From: Dictyophora rubrovolvata
Taxonomy: Eukaryota; Basidiomycota; Agaricomycetes; Phallales; Phallaceae
Assembly: GCA_029959195.1 (NCBI GenBank)
Contig: CP114117.1
Span: forward strand, 124,001-188,000
Reading direction: 5' to 3'
DNA length: 64,000 nucleotides
Part shown: one piece after another, positions 33,536 through 45,776 of the stretch
Position numbering within the stretch: the stretch's first letter is position 1
Layout: the number at the start of each line of letters is the position of its first letter
The notes under the pieces: generated by a model
The model's database searches: none
What the model was told of the DNA's origin: nothing
What the model saw: only the letters and a program-made list of their open reading frames with translations
Program-made: the position numbers and the translations under genes

Positions 33536-34532
33536 TTGTAGTATTGAAGGGTTGTCGTATTCGAATGCTGTGTTGTATATTGGATAATGATATGTTCCTC
33601 CTTTTAATGATCTAGTAGTCCGTGATATTACTCTTCATATTCTTCGATAGACTTCACAATTATGATTATGGGGTGCAACCATTCAACCGAGAAGACTGGC
33701 AGACGCTGTTCGGCAACGTCCGGCGTCCTTCTTTCACTCAAGCTATGACCTCTCAGTCTTCAGAACACGCTATTCGTTCTTATAGTTCATTGAATCACGC
33801 ACAACCAGTTTAAATGATGTGTTTCGGATTATTTTGGTCCTTTAGAAAGAAAACTGCGACGGTTGATATCCTGATATAGTAACGGGACGAGCTTAGTGGG
33901 TAGGAGTACAAAAAGCGATGCGGTGAATGATGCCGACAACAAGTGACTTACCACAAAGGTGATTAAACTTGGGCATGGTTTAAACTCTTACGTTCATAGG
34001 GTACGGTGTGTTTTTGTTATGCTTTCATTACAAATTATTCACCGCGTGTTCTTTACAGATACTTGGGATACACCATCCGAAGAGATTGACAGCTCATTAT
34101 GACATTGACAACATAATGTAAAGCACCTTTCAATCATCTATCTCAAATCTCGTTACCAGGGTCACGATCGACCTGAGACCTGGACTGCTTGTTCTTGATA
34201 GGCTATCAAGTTCTCGTGGACGCGCTAGTGCAGAGAAAGATCAACGGGATGTACATCTCACTGGTCAAGCTTATTTCTCGTTTGGTTCAAATTCACGTCG
34301 TATGTTTAAGGACACGGCCTTAACAATCAGCGACTCATTTGATGTTTTAGTACAATGCTCGACGGTCACTTGGAAGCTTGAGTTGACATGGCATATAGCT
34401 GCCCAACTGCCTAGGGTTCGCTCCGGATATATATAAGTCGATTGGGGACATGCTGATCAATCTCGCATCCTCAGCTAGACCGTGCATTAACACTTCGTCA
34501 CATATCACACACTCCCATATAGAAGCTCATTG

Positions 34533-34550
34533 TAAGAGTCTGGACTCTTA
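34533..34550. repeat. Palindrome TAAGAGTC-TG-GACTCTTA
   Basis: Eight-base arms with a 2-base spacer. The left arm with its flank (attgtaagagtct) recurs at 34793-34805. Confidence 0.7.
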
Positions 34551-34656
34551 TCTGAGTTCCCCGAGCCGGAGACTACAGACGTAGTCAGCTTGTCTTACGT
34601 TCATTTATTCTTTGTCTTTATTAATAGTTTCTTTCCATAAGTTTCCTTTGTTCTCG

Positions 34657-34680
34657 TGTAAAAGTCTTCTGACTTTTACA
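34657..34680. repeat. Palindrome TGTAAAAGTC-ttct-GACTTTTACA
   Basis: Perfect 10-base arms with a 4-base loop; nearly identical to the palindrome at 34807. Confidence 0.75.
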
Positions 34681-34806
34681 CTCATGTTGTAACACCCGCA
34701 GTTATTAGGTAGCGACAAGAGAATATGGCCACCATCATGATAATCGGAATTCATCAGCCTGAGGACGGTTACAGTTAATCGACCACATCTCGATTGTAAG
34801 AGTCTC

Positions 34807-34828
34807 GTAAAAGTCTTCCGACTTTTAC
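34807..34828. repeat. Palindrome GTAAAAGTC-ttcc-GACTTTTAC
   Basis: Perfect 9-base arms with a 4-base loop; second copy of the 34657 element, differing mainly by one loop base. Confidence 0.75.
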
Positions 34829-35144
34829 AAGTAGCTCACCGTTAAAATGCAAGCAAAAGTGGACGAATTCCCACGTAACCGGTGGCTGACTATGCAATGT
34901 TCGTGTCGCAACTTAGGCAAGACTTCAAGCCGAAGTGTGTTGAGCTTCAGAATTAGATACAAGACATGAAATATTGAATGGTATATATGACGACTGCCTT
35001 ATGTAAACACGGATGACGTAATAACGACAACTTGCTTGCGCTCAGCTTTCTTCGTCGGTCTTTTGCTGATTGACCGACCCACAAGGCCATAAAAGACGTG
35101 CCAGACTGACTTCGCTTCTTGTAAGTGAACTACAATCATCTCTT

Positions 35145-37898
35145 ATGTCTCATCGATCTCCAAGCGGTTATAGATCTCACCAACAAGGTCGTTCCCGGGC
35201 TGGACAAGGTCACCCGCAAGGACAACAAGACACTCAGCTCCCAGCGCAGCAACGTCAGTACTTACAAGTACCACAATCCACAGAGGCCCAAGGAATGCCT
35301 CAGTTCAGAGTCAACCTTCATCCCACAGACGAGGTTCCGCCACCTCGAAGTCAACAGGAAGGGATGCACACGTTTCATATTGGTCAACAAGAAAACGGTC
35401 CACTAAGTGTTGTTCAACGCGAAATCTCCAAGGCAGAACGTGACGCCGATTCAAACATTATGGCTTTTTACGGAGCGCACGCGCCCAGCAGAGAATATGC
35501 TCTCTACCCTCTTGTGATGATCGTTGACAGCGCCCCACATGCACTAAACCAAGATTATACCCAGCCCCATGCAACAAGGGGTTTGTTAAACAAATATCCT
35601 GGGATATACGATGTGTTGGCTAGCGACTGGGAAAATCACAACTTTGACAACACACGTCGTTTAGGTATGTATTTGATAGTCCGAATCATAACATTTGCCT
35701 AGTAAAATCCCCAGCGGTGTTGCAGAATGACATCCACACACAGGCACTAGCAACACTCCAATTACGTTACGATTCAGTCTATCGTTCGCTCGTCCTCAGA
35801 GTCTCGGCCTGGAATCAATGGAAAGAAAATGACATACAACTCAACAACTGTATCGTGCATCCTCCCAGTGAAAGCATCCATTCGGAGATACCTGCTCTAA
35901 AAGCTTTACGCGAATTTGAAGTTAATTTATCTCAGCGTCGGTCATATTCTGTGATTGTTCAAGTTCACGCTTTTTTTCCAAATTATTATTTACCTATTGC
36001 TTGTCAAACAGGACAGCGATAGGAATGTCGATTTGTCGTTAGCCAAGACCCGTTATAAACACCAATTTGACAACGTATTCGTCAACACGCCAAATTTGCC
36101 CTCACAAAATCCACGGGAATACTTCTCATTCCTTGTCCTCAATCATACTTTTCTCAAAGATTCCGTTTCGGCAAATCAACATGCTTCCAATTTCAAAGCT
36201 GCCATTTTTTGCCATTTTTTCGTACACACTCCTTTCCTTTATATAAATTCAGGTCCTCGTTTGAATTACAAGCAGTACGTTTCATTTTTATGACCTCGCC
36301 ATCCAATATCTGAATGTCTTTCAGAGATCAGTCGTGGGAGTTCCCAATTTTTTTGGCATTGCATGATGATACTACCGTCAAATATACACCGAAAAGCGAC
36401 TGGTCCGTAATGGACAACGGGACTCTATGCCCGCTTGTTATTTCGGAAATCGTTTCACAGAAGAATGAAGAGGATAAGCAACGTATGCTCATGCAAGCCA
36501 TCGCCGCCGTTCGTATCGGGCAACACTTTACCGATGCAAGTGCCCAGCCAAAGAAGTGGTTCTTCATGGTCGCGATTTACCTTACTGCGGACCTAAAAGC
36601 ACAAAGATACATTCTGGTTTCCGAAGGTGGATCAGATCCAAAGGTGAGGTGACGCTCAATCAAACATGTAGTTATGAATACCCAACGCTTTCTTTCTTTA
36701 TAGGTCCACATTGTGTTGAAGACTTTTAACTTGAAAAACGGTGACGCAGCGAATCAATTTTTCCTAGAGATGCTCAACCTCAGAGACAGAACTAAATACT
36801 TGTCCGAGAATTTAGGAAGAGAGTACGAAGGAACGCTGCAATTATTAACCGAGGACGCCAAGGGTCTAAAATCACTCCATTCAAAGGACAGACCAGCTAG
36901 CAGAGGAAACAATCCTGAAGATGGTGGACAAAGCAACAATTTCAATTCATCGAACAACAACGCAAACACCGTTGCGCGTAACAGAGGCCTCGGCGACGGA
37001 GGATACGGAGACATGTATGGTGTATTTGAAGCACCCGAACTTCGAAATGAACTAGACAAGCTGGACTATGAGATTTTATATTCCCCGTATTTCGTAATAT
37101 CTATCTATCTCCCAAATTAATTATGGAATTAATTTCTGTTCACATTTGTAGAATCCCAATCTCGCTGTTGTGCAGCCAAGGAACGATCCTGAAACGAAAC
37201 ACTACGTGAAATTCATCCCAGAATACTCGAAAGAACTGCAGATAATTACATACCTGAATGACCTGAAACCGCTTTCAGGTTATATCATTCGTCCCATTGG
37301 ATCTTCCACGTTCTCGGGCGGTTCACTGATGGCTATGCTTGGAGCGGGAAGGTGGATGAAGAATATCCAGGAGTTGGCCATTCATTTGCCGGATCTGGTT
37401 CTTCAGTTATTAGAAGGTGTTCAATTCCTTCATGAAAATCTCGTCGCGCATCTAGATCTGAAGCCCGAAAATCTTCTTGCTTCAACAACCGACCCAAGCG
37501 ATCCGAAGCTGACGATTATCGACTTCAGCTGCGCTGTGCGCGTCACGAATCAGTCGACTATGATAACCAGCGTGGTGGGCACAGATGGATATATGGCACC
37601 TGAGATTGGGTCGGGTCCGTATAACCCGTTCAAAGCAGATCTGTGGAGTTTCGGAATGGTACTCAAACAATTATGCGAGGCGGCTGGAGAGTTCCCCCAG
37701 CGATCTCTGATACTAACGATGGCTGGTCAATTAATGCAGCGGGATCCTAATCTGCGACCTGCCTTGTTGGAGATCCTGCAATGGACGAGAGATGTCTCAG
37801 ACGGGAGTACTGGTGTTGCCGGAGGAAAAAATAGTAGCGATTTGCAGAAAACTCCGTATGTGTTATGTTTTCATTCTTCATTTCTGAGATCTTCCTAA
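35145..37898 (+). CDS. Protein kinase with long N-terminal accessory region, six exons
   Basis: Exons 35145-35664, 35715-35962, 36012-36274, 36325-36643, 36704-37093 and 37152-37898 join in frame to 828 aa. The N-terminus is Gln/Arg-rich. The middle (about residues 310-450) is a folded region with WEFPIFLALHDD, CPLVISEIVSQKNEEDKQRM and a following helix, seen fused to kinases in mushrooms. A Ser/Asn linker follows. The kinase domain begins near 580 with YVKF (Lys600), helix-C Glu in SKELQ, catalytic loop HLDLKPEN (Asp682, Asn687), DFS in place of DFG (Asp704), and GTDGYMAPE. The key catalytic Lys, Asp and Asn are kept, so activity is plausible despite the missing glycine-rich loop and HLD for HRD. 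The last exon may instead splice at a GTATGT donor near 37856 into 37904 onward, changing the C-terminus. Confidence 0.78.
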
Positions 37899-38795
37899 AA
37901 GCCGTTCGCTAGTCTTTTCCCAACAAAGCTTGAAGCGGTTCATGTTTTTTGACAAATTATATTTTAGTATTGAGATGGGAACTTTCAAAAGCAAACTATT
38001 TTACCAAACTAACAATTTGTTTCTGTTGTCGTTGGGGCTAAGCTAGAAAATCATGTCCGTTACATTGTTCAATCAAAATGATTCGTCTATTACAAGTATC
38101 ATATGTTATACAATACGAAAATATTAATTGTGTCCTCAATACGCATCGTTACGTCCCCAGAGCCCTGAACCTATGTATACATGAACGGGGGGTATTTCTA
38201 CAGAATCAAGTGATGAGCGCAACCTCAGGATGGAAATCAGATTCTAAAAAAGAAAAGAAAAATGGTCAGCGCTCACAACCCTACTTGATAAAGCGACGAA
38301 GTAACGCACCATCCTTGCAAGCGCGTCATTCAGATGATGCACTTGCGCTAAACCGAGGACAGCTTCCGTCGACTCATCCTCCTCTGTATCCCGTTGATTT
38401 CCAAAAATGTCGTCATCATTAACAAGTGCTTCGGGTTCAATAACCTGCGGACGATCAATAATAATCAGGGGTCTCTGCCTTCAAGCAACTCAGGGGCCAA
38501 GCTCTACAAATGCTTCTAGCCATCCAGGACTATTAAGCATGCCGTCAGCAAACAGGCCGCTGTTCCTGCAAAAATGACCCTTATACCATTGACATTGATT
38601 AAGAGGTGGAATAGTGTTCCTGCTTGAATCTCTGAGAGCGTGTACGCGTCTGTGCCGCAAGCCGTTTGGATTCCATGTCGTACGCGTCCAGAATTTGTAA
38701 TCTTGATACGAAGGTTCTACGGACATCACCTGAGGTAAAGGCGACCAGAGTCAGATTGTTCGTCGGGTGATACCCATCTTGGAGGTGATGTTGAG
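37899..38795. other. Intergenic, nothing firm
   Basis: AT-rich near 37900-38200. A minus-strand frame at 38490-38729 includes WYKGHFCRNSGLFADGML and some coding flavour, but no family was recognised and no splice link to the neighbouring fragment could be made. Confidence 0.35.
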
Positions 38796-39206
38796 TTACA
38801 GTAAGTCACAGTGTATAGAACACGTAGCGCCTATTTCCTCACTCGTGGTGTGGGGGAAGGGGGGTTGAAGGAAGACACGCGGAGTATGGATGGACAGTTT
38901 TCCTGAAAGGAATTTGAGAGCGTGAACTTCTTCTTCATGATCCCACCCCCACTTGACAAGGATATCGTTTCCGGGAGCAGCTCTAGATATAGGTTTGTCA
39001 CCTTCTGGGTTGAAGCTCTCAAAAGCGGCAAACGGCTTCGATGTCTTGGGGTATAGTAGAGTGGAATCATGGAAGGATAAGTTGTGAATTCTGTGCAAGA
39101 TAACGGAGGTACAAACCGATTGTCCGCGTTTCCGGAATGACATGATGAAGCCAGACTGACATTCGGAATGTTCCGAATCACGTGACATCGCATGCGTGCT
39201 TATCAA
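38796..39206 (-). pseudogene. N-terminal fragment of an APH-type phosphotransferase-like gene
   Basis: The minus-strand frame has the N-lobe pattern of fungal APH/choline-kinase-type proteins: ISRAAPGNDILVKWGWDHEE (the Lys-bearing strand) followed by VHALKFLSGKLSIHTPRVF, matching the usual E-A-x-x-L-x-F-(V/I)-x-x-x-T-S-I-P-x-P-x-V. After about 38830 no C-lobe (no HGDLxxxN, no DWE motif) can be found downstream. It is either a truncated remnant or the first exon of a gene I cannot follow. It is not a close copy of the APH genes at 43.8 and 51.9 kb. The start is uncertain (39206 or 39143). Confidence 0.4.
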
Positions 39207-39572
39207 TACCCTGGCAATTCTCCTCGGCCTCGAGCCTCAGTTAGGGAACCTGGGTTCGAACATCACGTTAGTCATTGTCATTCATTCATGTCTCTTTTTA
39301 TCAATGAGATCGCTAGGAAATCACTATGACTACCAAGTCAATGCTCGTAACTATAAAAACGCAACGAAAACCTAGTGTTATACCGCGCTTTGAAAGAGTC
39401 GCAGCTGTTCGGAGGCCCTCGACGTGTGTATCTTCTGCAATGCACTATCAACCGAGCCTGACACGTCGAACACTAGCTCATGCGCCTGTTTATCTCTTGC
39501 CAAGATCATAACCGTACATAGATGGAAATCCCCAATACGCGATGACCCTACGAGCCATGTCAAACTAATCGC

Positions 39573-39594
39573 GATAAGATAAGATAAGATAAGA
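39573..39594. repeat. GATAA pentanucleotide repeat (four GATAAG units)
   Basis: Four consecutive copies of gataa(g) plus a partial unit. Each unit is a GATA-factor consensus site on the plus strand. It sits just upstream of a decayed gene. Confidence 0.7.
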
Positions 39595-39597
39595 CGA

Positions 39598-41013
39598 ACA
39601 TCGTTAACATCATCAACGACGAGCCATCCAACAAGGGGTTGAAAGGTTTGAAAAAAGGACGCGTCGACAAGAAAGAGTTGACTCGTAAAGGGAGCGTAGC
39701 GCCGATTCACCAGGATAATGCGAAGAAAAGGCTATCTTGTCCCCAGTTCCCAGTTTCAGCAACAACAGAGGAAAGAAAAAGATAACAGGGAGAAAAGAGA
39801 AGGATAAGGATAAGGGCGCAATGAACGCCGCCATGTCACCCATAAAACGAGTCTTCTCAGGAACACCTCTTTCGCCCAAGAACTCGAACATTTCTTTCAC
39901 CTCTGCTTCTGCTGTTTCTGGTCATATATCATCACCTCCCCACGCTTCTTTCTATTCACAAGCGTCTTCACAGTCGAGTGTGGCGTTGACAGCTGGCATC
40001 TCTGTCGCCACCATCGTCGCAACTGATATGGGTGACGACCACAATGAACACGACCGGGTGGCTGCCGTGTTGCCTATTTCCTCTAACACGACTACCGCCC
40101 GTAAGAATCCACCTTCCGCACCTGCTTTGACGACAATTTGGCCTACCTCGCTAACGAAAGGATAGGGTATTACTTCTTCCTGAGGAATTGGAGGAATGCG
40201 GACTAAAGTTCGGTACCGTTCGGAGACGACAACAGATACTGGTGCTGGCGCTCATGGTCATAATAATGCTCATTCGGGAGTATTGTCTACACTTACACCT
40301 GCGCCTCTTGGACCCCCTTCAAAGGGTCATTGACGTAGGGTGCGAGTGCGGTCCTGACGACCTCAACTCCAGTATCGAGTCACCTCGGTAATGCCAAGAC
40401 TGCCAATCTCATTGTAAACCGATCTTTATGTCAAACCCCATGTCGCTCATCACTCAATGATCTCAAAACGAAAATATCGGAACGGGTGTCGCATGCGCAG
40501 GGAGATATGACGCGAGATATGAGTGATGTTAAAGAGTTTGCTGCTTATGCTGAACGTGAGCTGTCCTTGCTACTTAGTCCATTCGATCTTAAAGCGACTA
40601 GAGTCTTACGCGAACAGCATGTTGGATTATTATGTTTGATATTCTGCCAACCGTTGATTCGCTGTATTTTGAAAAGAGATTAGGAGCAGATATTAGGCTC
40701 AGTGTTGTGCAGAGTTCTATCTTGCTCGCTTGGGACTTCAACACAAGACATTGAAGAACTCGAAGTAAGTTCATGGACTGAGGCCCTGTATGTTGATTGA
40801 CTGTCTTGCATAGGCCGAGCTGCAGTTACCTCAGAAACTCTTGCGTTGTTTGTCAAGTCTTCGAGAAAGATCAACTCGTAAGCAGAAGAACTTCTAAACG
40901 TGGCTATGAATGCCGAACTCGCACCGCTTCGGGACTAGGAAACGGAAGGGGTGGAGAGTGAAGGAACGACAGTGACGAATTGGAAACCTTTACGAGAGGA
41001 CGGGCTGCAATGT
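39598..41013 (+). pseudogene. Decayed multi-segment gene, family not recognised
   Basis: Several stretches with clear coding character lie in series but in different frames without splice signals to link them. They are a Lys/Gly-rich start (39615-39735), a Ser/Pro-rich block at 39737-40165 (MSPIKRVFSGTPLSPKNSN), RVLLLPEELEECGLKFGTV near 40163-40219, SETTTDTGAGAHGHNNAH near 40220-40275, and a helical block SLNDLKTKISERVSHAQGDM near 40453-40512. The end near 41013 reads VTNWKPLREDGLQC. The order and composition suggest one disordered plus coiled-coil protein whose gene now has at least three frame breaks. It could also be an intron-rich gene with atypical sites, which transcripts would settle. 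Confidence 0.45.
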
Positions 41014-41842
41014 TAATTCTTGGTACAACAGTGCGTTATTGTTGATTTTATTTTCGCCGCTTTCAATAACTCTTTATTTAGGTTGTCATGATTGCTTGAT
41101 CCTCACCATGTAACGGAACGGCGTGTTATTCCCCTTCTTAACCAACCACCGCCATCCCTATCGCCATTAATAGCCAATAACCCGCATTGATCTGTCTATT
41201 GTAGGCAAGCTTCCCTTCCTCGGTAGAAATAATTTTTCGAAATCGGATTTGATGGTCCCAAGGTTTGAGGTGAAATTAGGTGGCGTTTTGTAGTGGATTT
41301 GTACGAGTCTTGAGACTTGCTATACAGAATGGCAGTAGCCTGAATATGCATTTTTTCAGCTCACCCTTTCAGGCGTTAGCTAATCATTTCATGGACTGTC
41401 AGTGTCAGTCGGCGAAGAACAGAGGTTGCCAGTGAGAGCTTGACGAATAGTATTTTTCCGAGATTAAATTGCGGTTACAGTTGTTCTTAGGAAATCAGTT
41501 CGATAAATATGCCATGGATAAACATCGTATGTAATTTAATTTAATAGAGAAAAACAGCGATCTTAAAAATATTTACCTCTACGGGTCACCTCGACGTGAA
41601 GCTTGAAAGCAAACTTGGCGAGATCTTGGAAATGAGGAGTATTTCCTCCCCTTGCAGTGAGGTTTAAGATCCCGTCATGAAAGAATTCAAGAGTCGACTG
41701 GAATCCCAAATATCGACATGCGAGGTAAGGGCGTAATTAATATACATAAATCGTTGCATCAAAGGTTCATTGATCCTAAAAGCTCCAAAGTTTTAAACAC
41801 GCGCGTGTGTAGTATATACAAACTCGAAACAATTTTGGATTG
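41014..41842. other. Intergenic, nothing recognised
   Basis: AT-rich sequence with no open frame of interest on either strand. Confidence 0.45.
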
Positions 41843-42672
41843 CTAAACCTGCAACATAATGGGATCATCTAACATAATAAACTTGCCAGCAGCTAATGCT
41901 TGCCTGAACTCATCTTCCGCATCCATAACTTGGATAAACTGCTTATGTACACCTTGTAATGCCGATGCAGAATTTCTCCAGATAAGTCGCATCTTTGGAT
42001 AAGCGAGACGAATGCGCTCCATGATAGCTAACATTTCGCGCGCTGTACTTTTAGCTGATGAATAGTATTGAATCGCAGTTTTCAACATGACTATTAGTAT
42101 GTTCGTGTGCGAGATGTCAGATTTTGTGTGCATTGGAAAAATTGATGCAATACGCACAACAATGGTTTTCATCATCTTCTGGGTATAAATCAGCAGACTT
42201 GACATATGCTTCTCCGGATTTTCTGGCCCATTCGCGATCCTCAAGGATAGTATCCTCACTTGCGAAACCCGCCCCGCGATAATAGACATAACCTCTTATG
42301 CTATTGATAGTAGAGATTTTAATGACCAGCCTCGAGCATCGAAAGACTCACACATGACGAAGTAAAAATTCTACCACCACCGCCGCCGCCGTTACTACGA
42401 CGACGGGGCGTTCCACTTCGAGAAGAAGACATAGGTGAAAAATGCCTCGTAACATCTACGGATCCAGATCCCTCAGATGGACTATCGCTATCCCCACCAG
42501 CAGGTGGTTGAATCAGCCCGATAGATTTCGCCATGCACGACATTACTTCTGCTCGTAAATCGAATTCTGTCGCTGATGAGATTGAAGCTGCAACTGAACG
42601 GTCTAAAGTTGGAGTGTATGGTGATATTGAGCAGGACCTTTCTTTTTGAGTTTGGGTTGTGGTGGTTTCCAT
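41843..42672 (-). CDS. Helical protein with Gly/Ser linker, function not recognised
   Basis: Minus-strand exons 42672-42352 and 42292-41843, joined by a 59-bp intron (GTGAGT donor, phase 0), give 256 aa. The N-terminal part is Thr/Ser-rich with a short helix DLRAEVMSCMAKSIGLI, then a Ser/Arg/Gly linker (GTPRRRSNGGGGGG). The C-terminal half is all-helical with AIQYYSSAKSTAREMLAIME and LIWRNSASALQGVHKQFIQV. The helix pattern is loosely like the C-terminal part of fungal RAM-pathway Sog2-type proteins, but I cannot confirm it, and there are no leucine-rich repeats upstream. The gene may be a 5'-truncated copy of something larger. Confidence in the intron is fair. Confidence 0.5.
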
Positions 42673-43659
42673 ACCAATTAATCCCCTAACAACGCTGTAG
42701 TGCTGTCGCTTGATCCTTAATCTTCGTTCTGCTGCTTACAAGCCAGTTTTCGATGGCTCATTGCAAACTGGCGATCGCTTTCCATCAGTTTTACCCAGAG
42801 ATTCAACAAAACTGACTCATCAGAAAACCAATTGTTCGCATACATTGATAATGTAATGATATAAATTGTCACTGCGTCCTGATCTTGACACTTTTGATGC
42901 CCAGTCTAGACGCTTTATTAGTTGCCGGAGGAGCGCTGTTGCTTTGTCAGGCAAAGTTATGATTAATTTTGTCTTGCTTTATCTTACACGATCCAACGGG
43001 AGAATGGGGGTAACGTTGGGAGAAGAATTAGCGTAACTGTAAACTTGAGCTGCAACCGCCGCTGCGAACATTGTCTAGAATCCCCATAAATTTATACAGC
43101 ACCTGTGTGTCAGATACTAGTTCCGCTCCCCTATAATGATAGACCCTCCTCTGTGTCCCGCAATGTCACTTTTTGCGTATCCAGGCAATATACTTTCGAT
43201 TCGGAGACATCTCTCAAAGCAGATACATATTGAAACGCTCAACTTGAATGCTTCAAGTTTGACCCGTTTAGCGGACTAAATTTCAAAGCGGTAGTCGAGA
43301 TTGCAGAGAAACCCAAATCTAACACCCGAGCGAGCGATCTCAGTGTTAGATGTGACAAAGATTGATTTGGTGGTTGACTGCTATACGGTAAAGGACCATT
43401 CACTCTGATCTGAGATTCCGAGCATTTCCGCTCCTCAATGAAGGTATTCGCATCTGTGTCATACGTGATGAAGAAAGCGGTGCCCGTCGAAGCGAAAGGA
43501 AAGCAAGAGCAGTCATCCGGTTTGACATTCCATTGCGATGGCCAGATGGAGATCAATTGAAGGGTACGGACATTCCATTATAATTTGGTGTTCCAGATAG
43601 AATGCGAAGGTACTGACTCTTCCGGATTCATCTAAGATTCCTTCCTCTCTCGTATCACC
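42673..43659. other. Intergenic, nothing recognised
   Basis: No supported gene. Its right edge marks the start of the duplicated block that contains the APH gene copy. Confidence 0.4.
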
Positions 43660-45364
43660 ATTACAGCGATTCCGCTGACCCGGGCGGCTCAGTCTACCCA
43701 GCAACCGGCGATGTGTGGTTCGCCTTGTTTTCAACGGATGAGTCAGCACTCGGCAATCACCATTTAAAATCTGACGAATTACTTTTTGTTTCTCTTCATA
43801 CACCGTGTAACCGTGTTGCTTCAATGACTACATCCGAACCTGTAGAATTCTTTAATAACACCATTCTTTCAACTGATACTATATGCAATGCAGATACGGC
43901 CACCGTCCCCACACTCTATAGCTCTCGAGTATCGAAGACGTTCCAGTTCCGTTTAGCGCAACTGGACAAAGCAGATCGAGCGACAAATAGCTTGAATTTG
44001 AACTTCCTTAAAGAAGAAGCAGGAAGGATAATGCACAAGACTACCGTAGATGCATTTCGTATGGCTGAAGGTAAAGTCATCATTACTTTGGGTCACAATG
44101 CGTTCTTCGAGCGTTGTTTATTTAATCAAGTAACTTGACTTTAACACACAAGACTTTGATGCTTCTAATAATATACAGGCTATTGCTATTATCTTCGACG
44201 ATGGCTCGGATATTATTGCACGTGTTAATTGCAGTGTTGCAAATGACTTATCCGATCATGACAACGACACTCTGGAACGTGGTGTTGCCTCAGAAGTCAG
44301 TTCTCCCTCACTGGTTTATGAATCCCTTGTAACTTCATTTATTCAGTTTGCAATTTTATCAATTCTTCGTCAAGAGACCACCATACCTGTCCCAATTGTT
44401 TATGCAGTTGATTGGAAAACCGACAACCCTGCCAGAGGCTGATACATGCTTCAAGAGCGGGTAAGCAACGTTTCTTGTTCATAGACCTTTTAGCGCAACT
44501 CATTATTGATTCAGGTCATTGGACAGCGGATCCCGGCTATCACGTCCCCCACGGAGACTGCATCAATTATGAACCAGATAATAGAGTACGAGAGTCAGTT
44601 ACTTAACCTGCAATTCCCGAAAATTGGTTTCCCCTCCCGAACTCTGATCTGAAAGCATCCAGAGAGAACATCGGTCCTCTCGTCCATCAATATATGGCAG
44701 CATATGCCCACCCTCTTTGCGAGGTCCATTTGAAACTTCTTTGGAATATCTGAAGGCGCGAGCTGATGCCGAGTATGACCTAATTACCAACCAAACCGAA
44801 TTATGGAAGACATGGCGAAAAGAGTACAAGGCGATGAATCAAGACCCCGAGGAAGTTCCATTCGTTTTCCTGGAGGAATTTTACAGATTATTCAGAAAAT
44901 CTTTGGATGCTCTCCAATTCGATTATGAATTTCTGTGCGTGCTGGTCAATCCCGAGATGGATGATATCTTTGTATCATGGGACGATCCTTCACACGTCGT
45001 CGCCGTTATTGATTGGGAGAGTTCAGTTGCAATGCCACTTTGGGCTGCGGTTTTATCTGAGCACCATATCCGGTGCTAGTTCGCCAATGAAAAAGATGCG
45101 GATATGTGGTGTGAGGCATGGATAAAACACCTTGAATCTACGGTTCCACGTTTTAAGGAAGCACTAGAATCAAAGTCATGTCTAGTTCGGAGACATTTAT
45201 CCTGGCTTCTGAGCGTAAGATCCTCTGTCTATTATAGCCCAAAGACTGTTTCACAGAGGTTTTTGGGTTGCTATAAAAAGTGGCCAGACGATGCTCGATA
45301 TGCGTTCAAGGGACTCTTTCAGTTCCTTCATCAAAATGGTTTTTCTGAGGGAGACATAATATGA
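43660..45364 (+). repeat. Left arm of inverted segmental duplication
   Basis: About 1.7 kb that matches 50364-52085 in reverse orientation, including about 160 bp upstream of the gene start (cgctgacccgggc..., tcagcactcggcaatcacca). Similarity is high through the coding part and falls off sharply just past the stop codons. Confidence 0.85.
43824..45364 (+). pseudogene. APH-fold phosphotransferase-like gene, decayed copy
   Basis: This copy reads MTTSEPVEFFNNTILSTD, then RFRLAQLDKADRATNSLNLN and KEEAGRI, and is the inverted partner of 50364-51911. It still shows PEEVPFVFLEEFYRLFRKSL and AVIDWESS, the helix and Asp-Trp-Glu motif of the family. It is broken: the 14-nt exon seen in the other copy (GGFNQ) is not preserved near 44115, an in-frame TGA occurs at 44440-44442 where the other copy has CGA, and frame changes occur near 44700 and 45075. 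It is therefore a pseudogene. It is convergent with the TFIIF beta gene, 413 bp away. Confidence 0.8.
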
Positions 45365-45776
45365 ATTTTGCCTCGACGTATTTGTATAATGTGTCTACGC
45401 TCATGTACAAATCAATATGGCACTGGACCTGCGCACGATGATTTCAGGTCTTGTTGCCGGACGGGCCATGATCAAAAACAGGGTGTTATGTATTAAATTC
45501 TTACATCATGTATTTGCCTTGCCGTCGTGAACATAAGTAGGAACATATTACATAAATAATTGCCCGAGCGCTAAATATCTGAGAAAAGACGTGAAAAATG
45601 TGCACACTGCATATATATATTGTTTCACAAATAGATATATTCTCAGGTCATTCATTCACAAACACATAGGGCATAACGCGATACTGATGATTTGTTCCAT
45701 ATCAACATCGTCACCGTCCGTGACACTCCATATCATTGCATTTCTACTCCGACTCCCGCTAGCTATATGCGAAGCG

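Larger units (their letters stand above)
33536..35144. other. Intergenic with repeated hairpins
   Basis: No supported gene. Three short palindromes of related sequence occur at 34533-34550, 34657-34680 and 34807-34828. The leader of the kinase gene begins after about 34980. Confidence 0.5.

Noticed and set aside
39226-39272. tRNA-like T-arm (gggttcgaaca) after a cggcctcgagcctcagttaggg stretch
   Set aside because: No acceptor stem pairing and no matching D- and anticodon arms at correct distances could be found.
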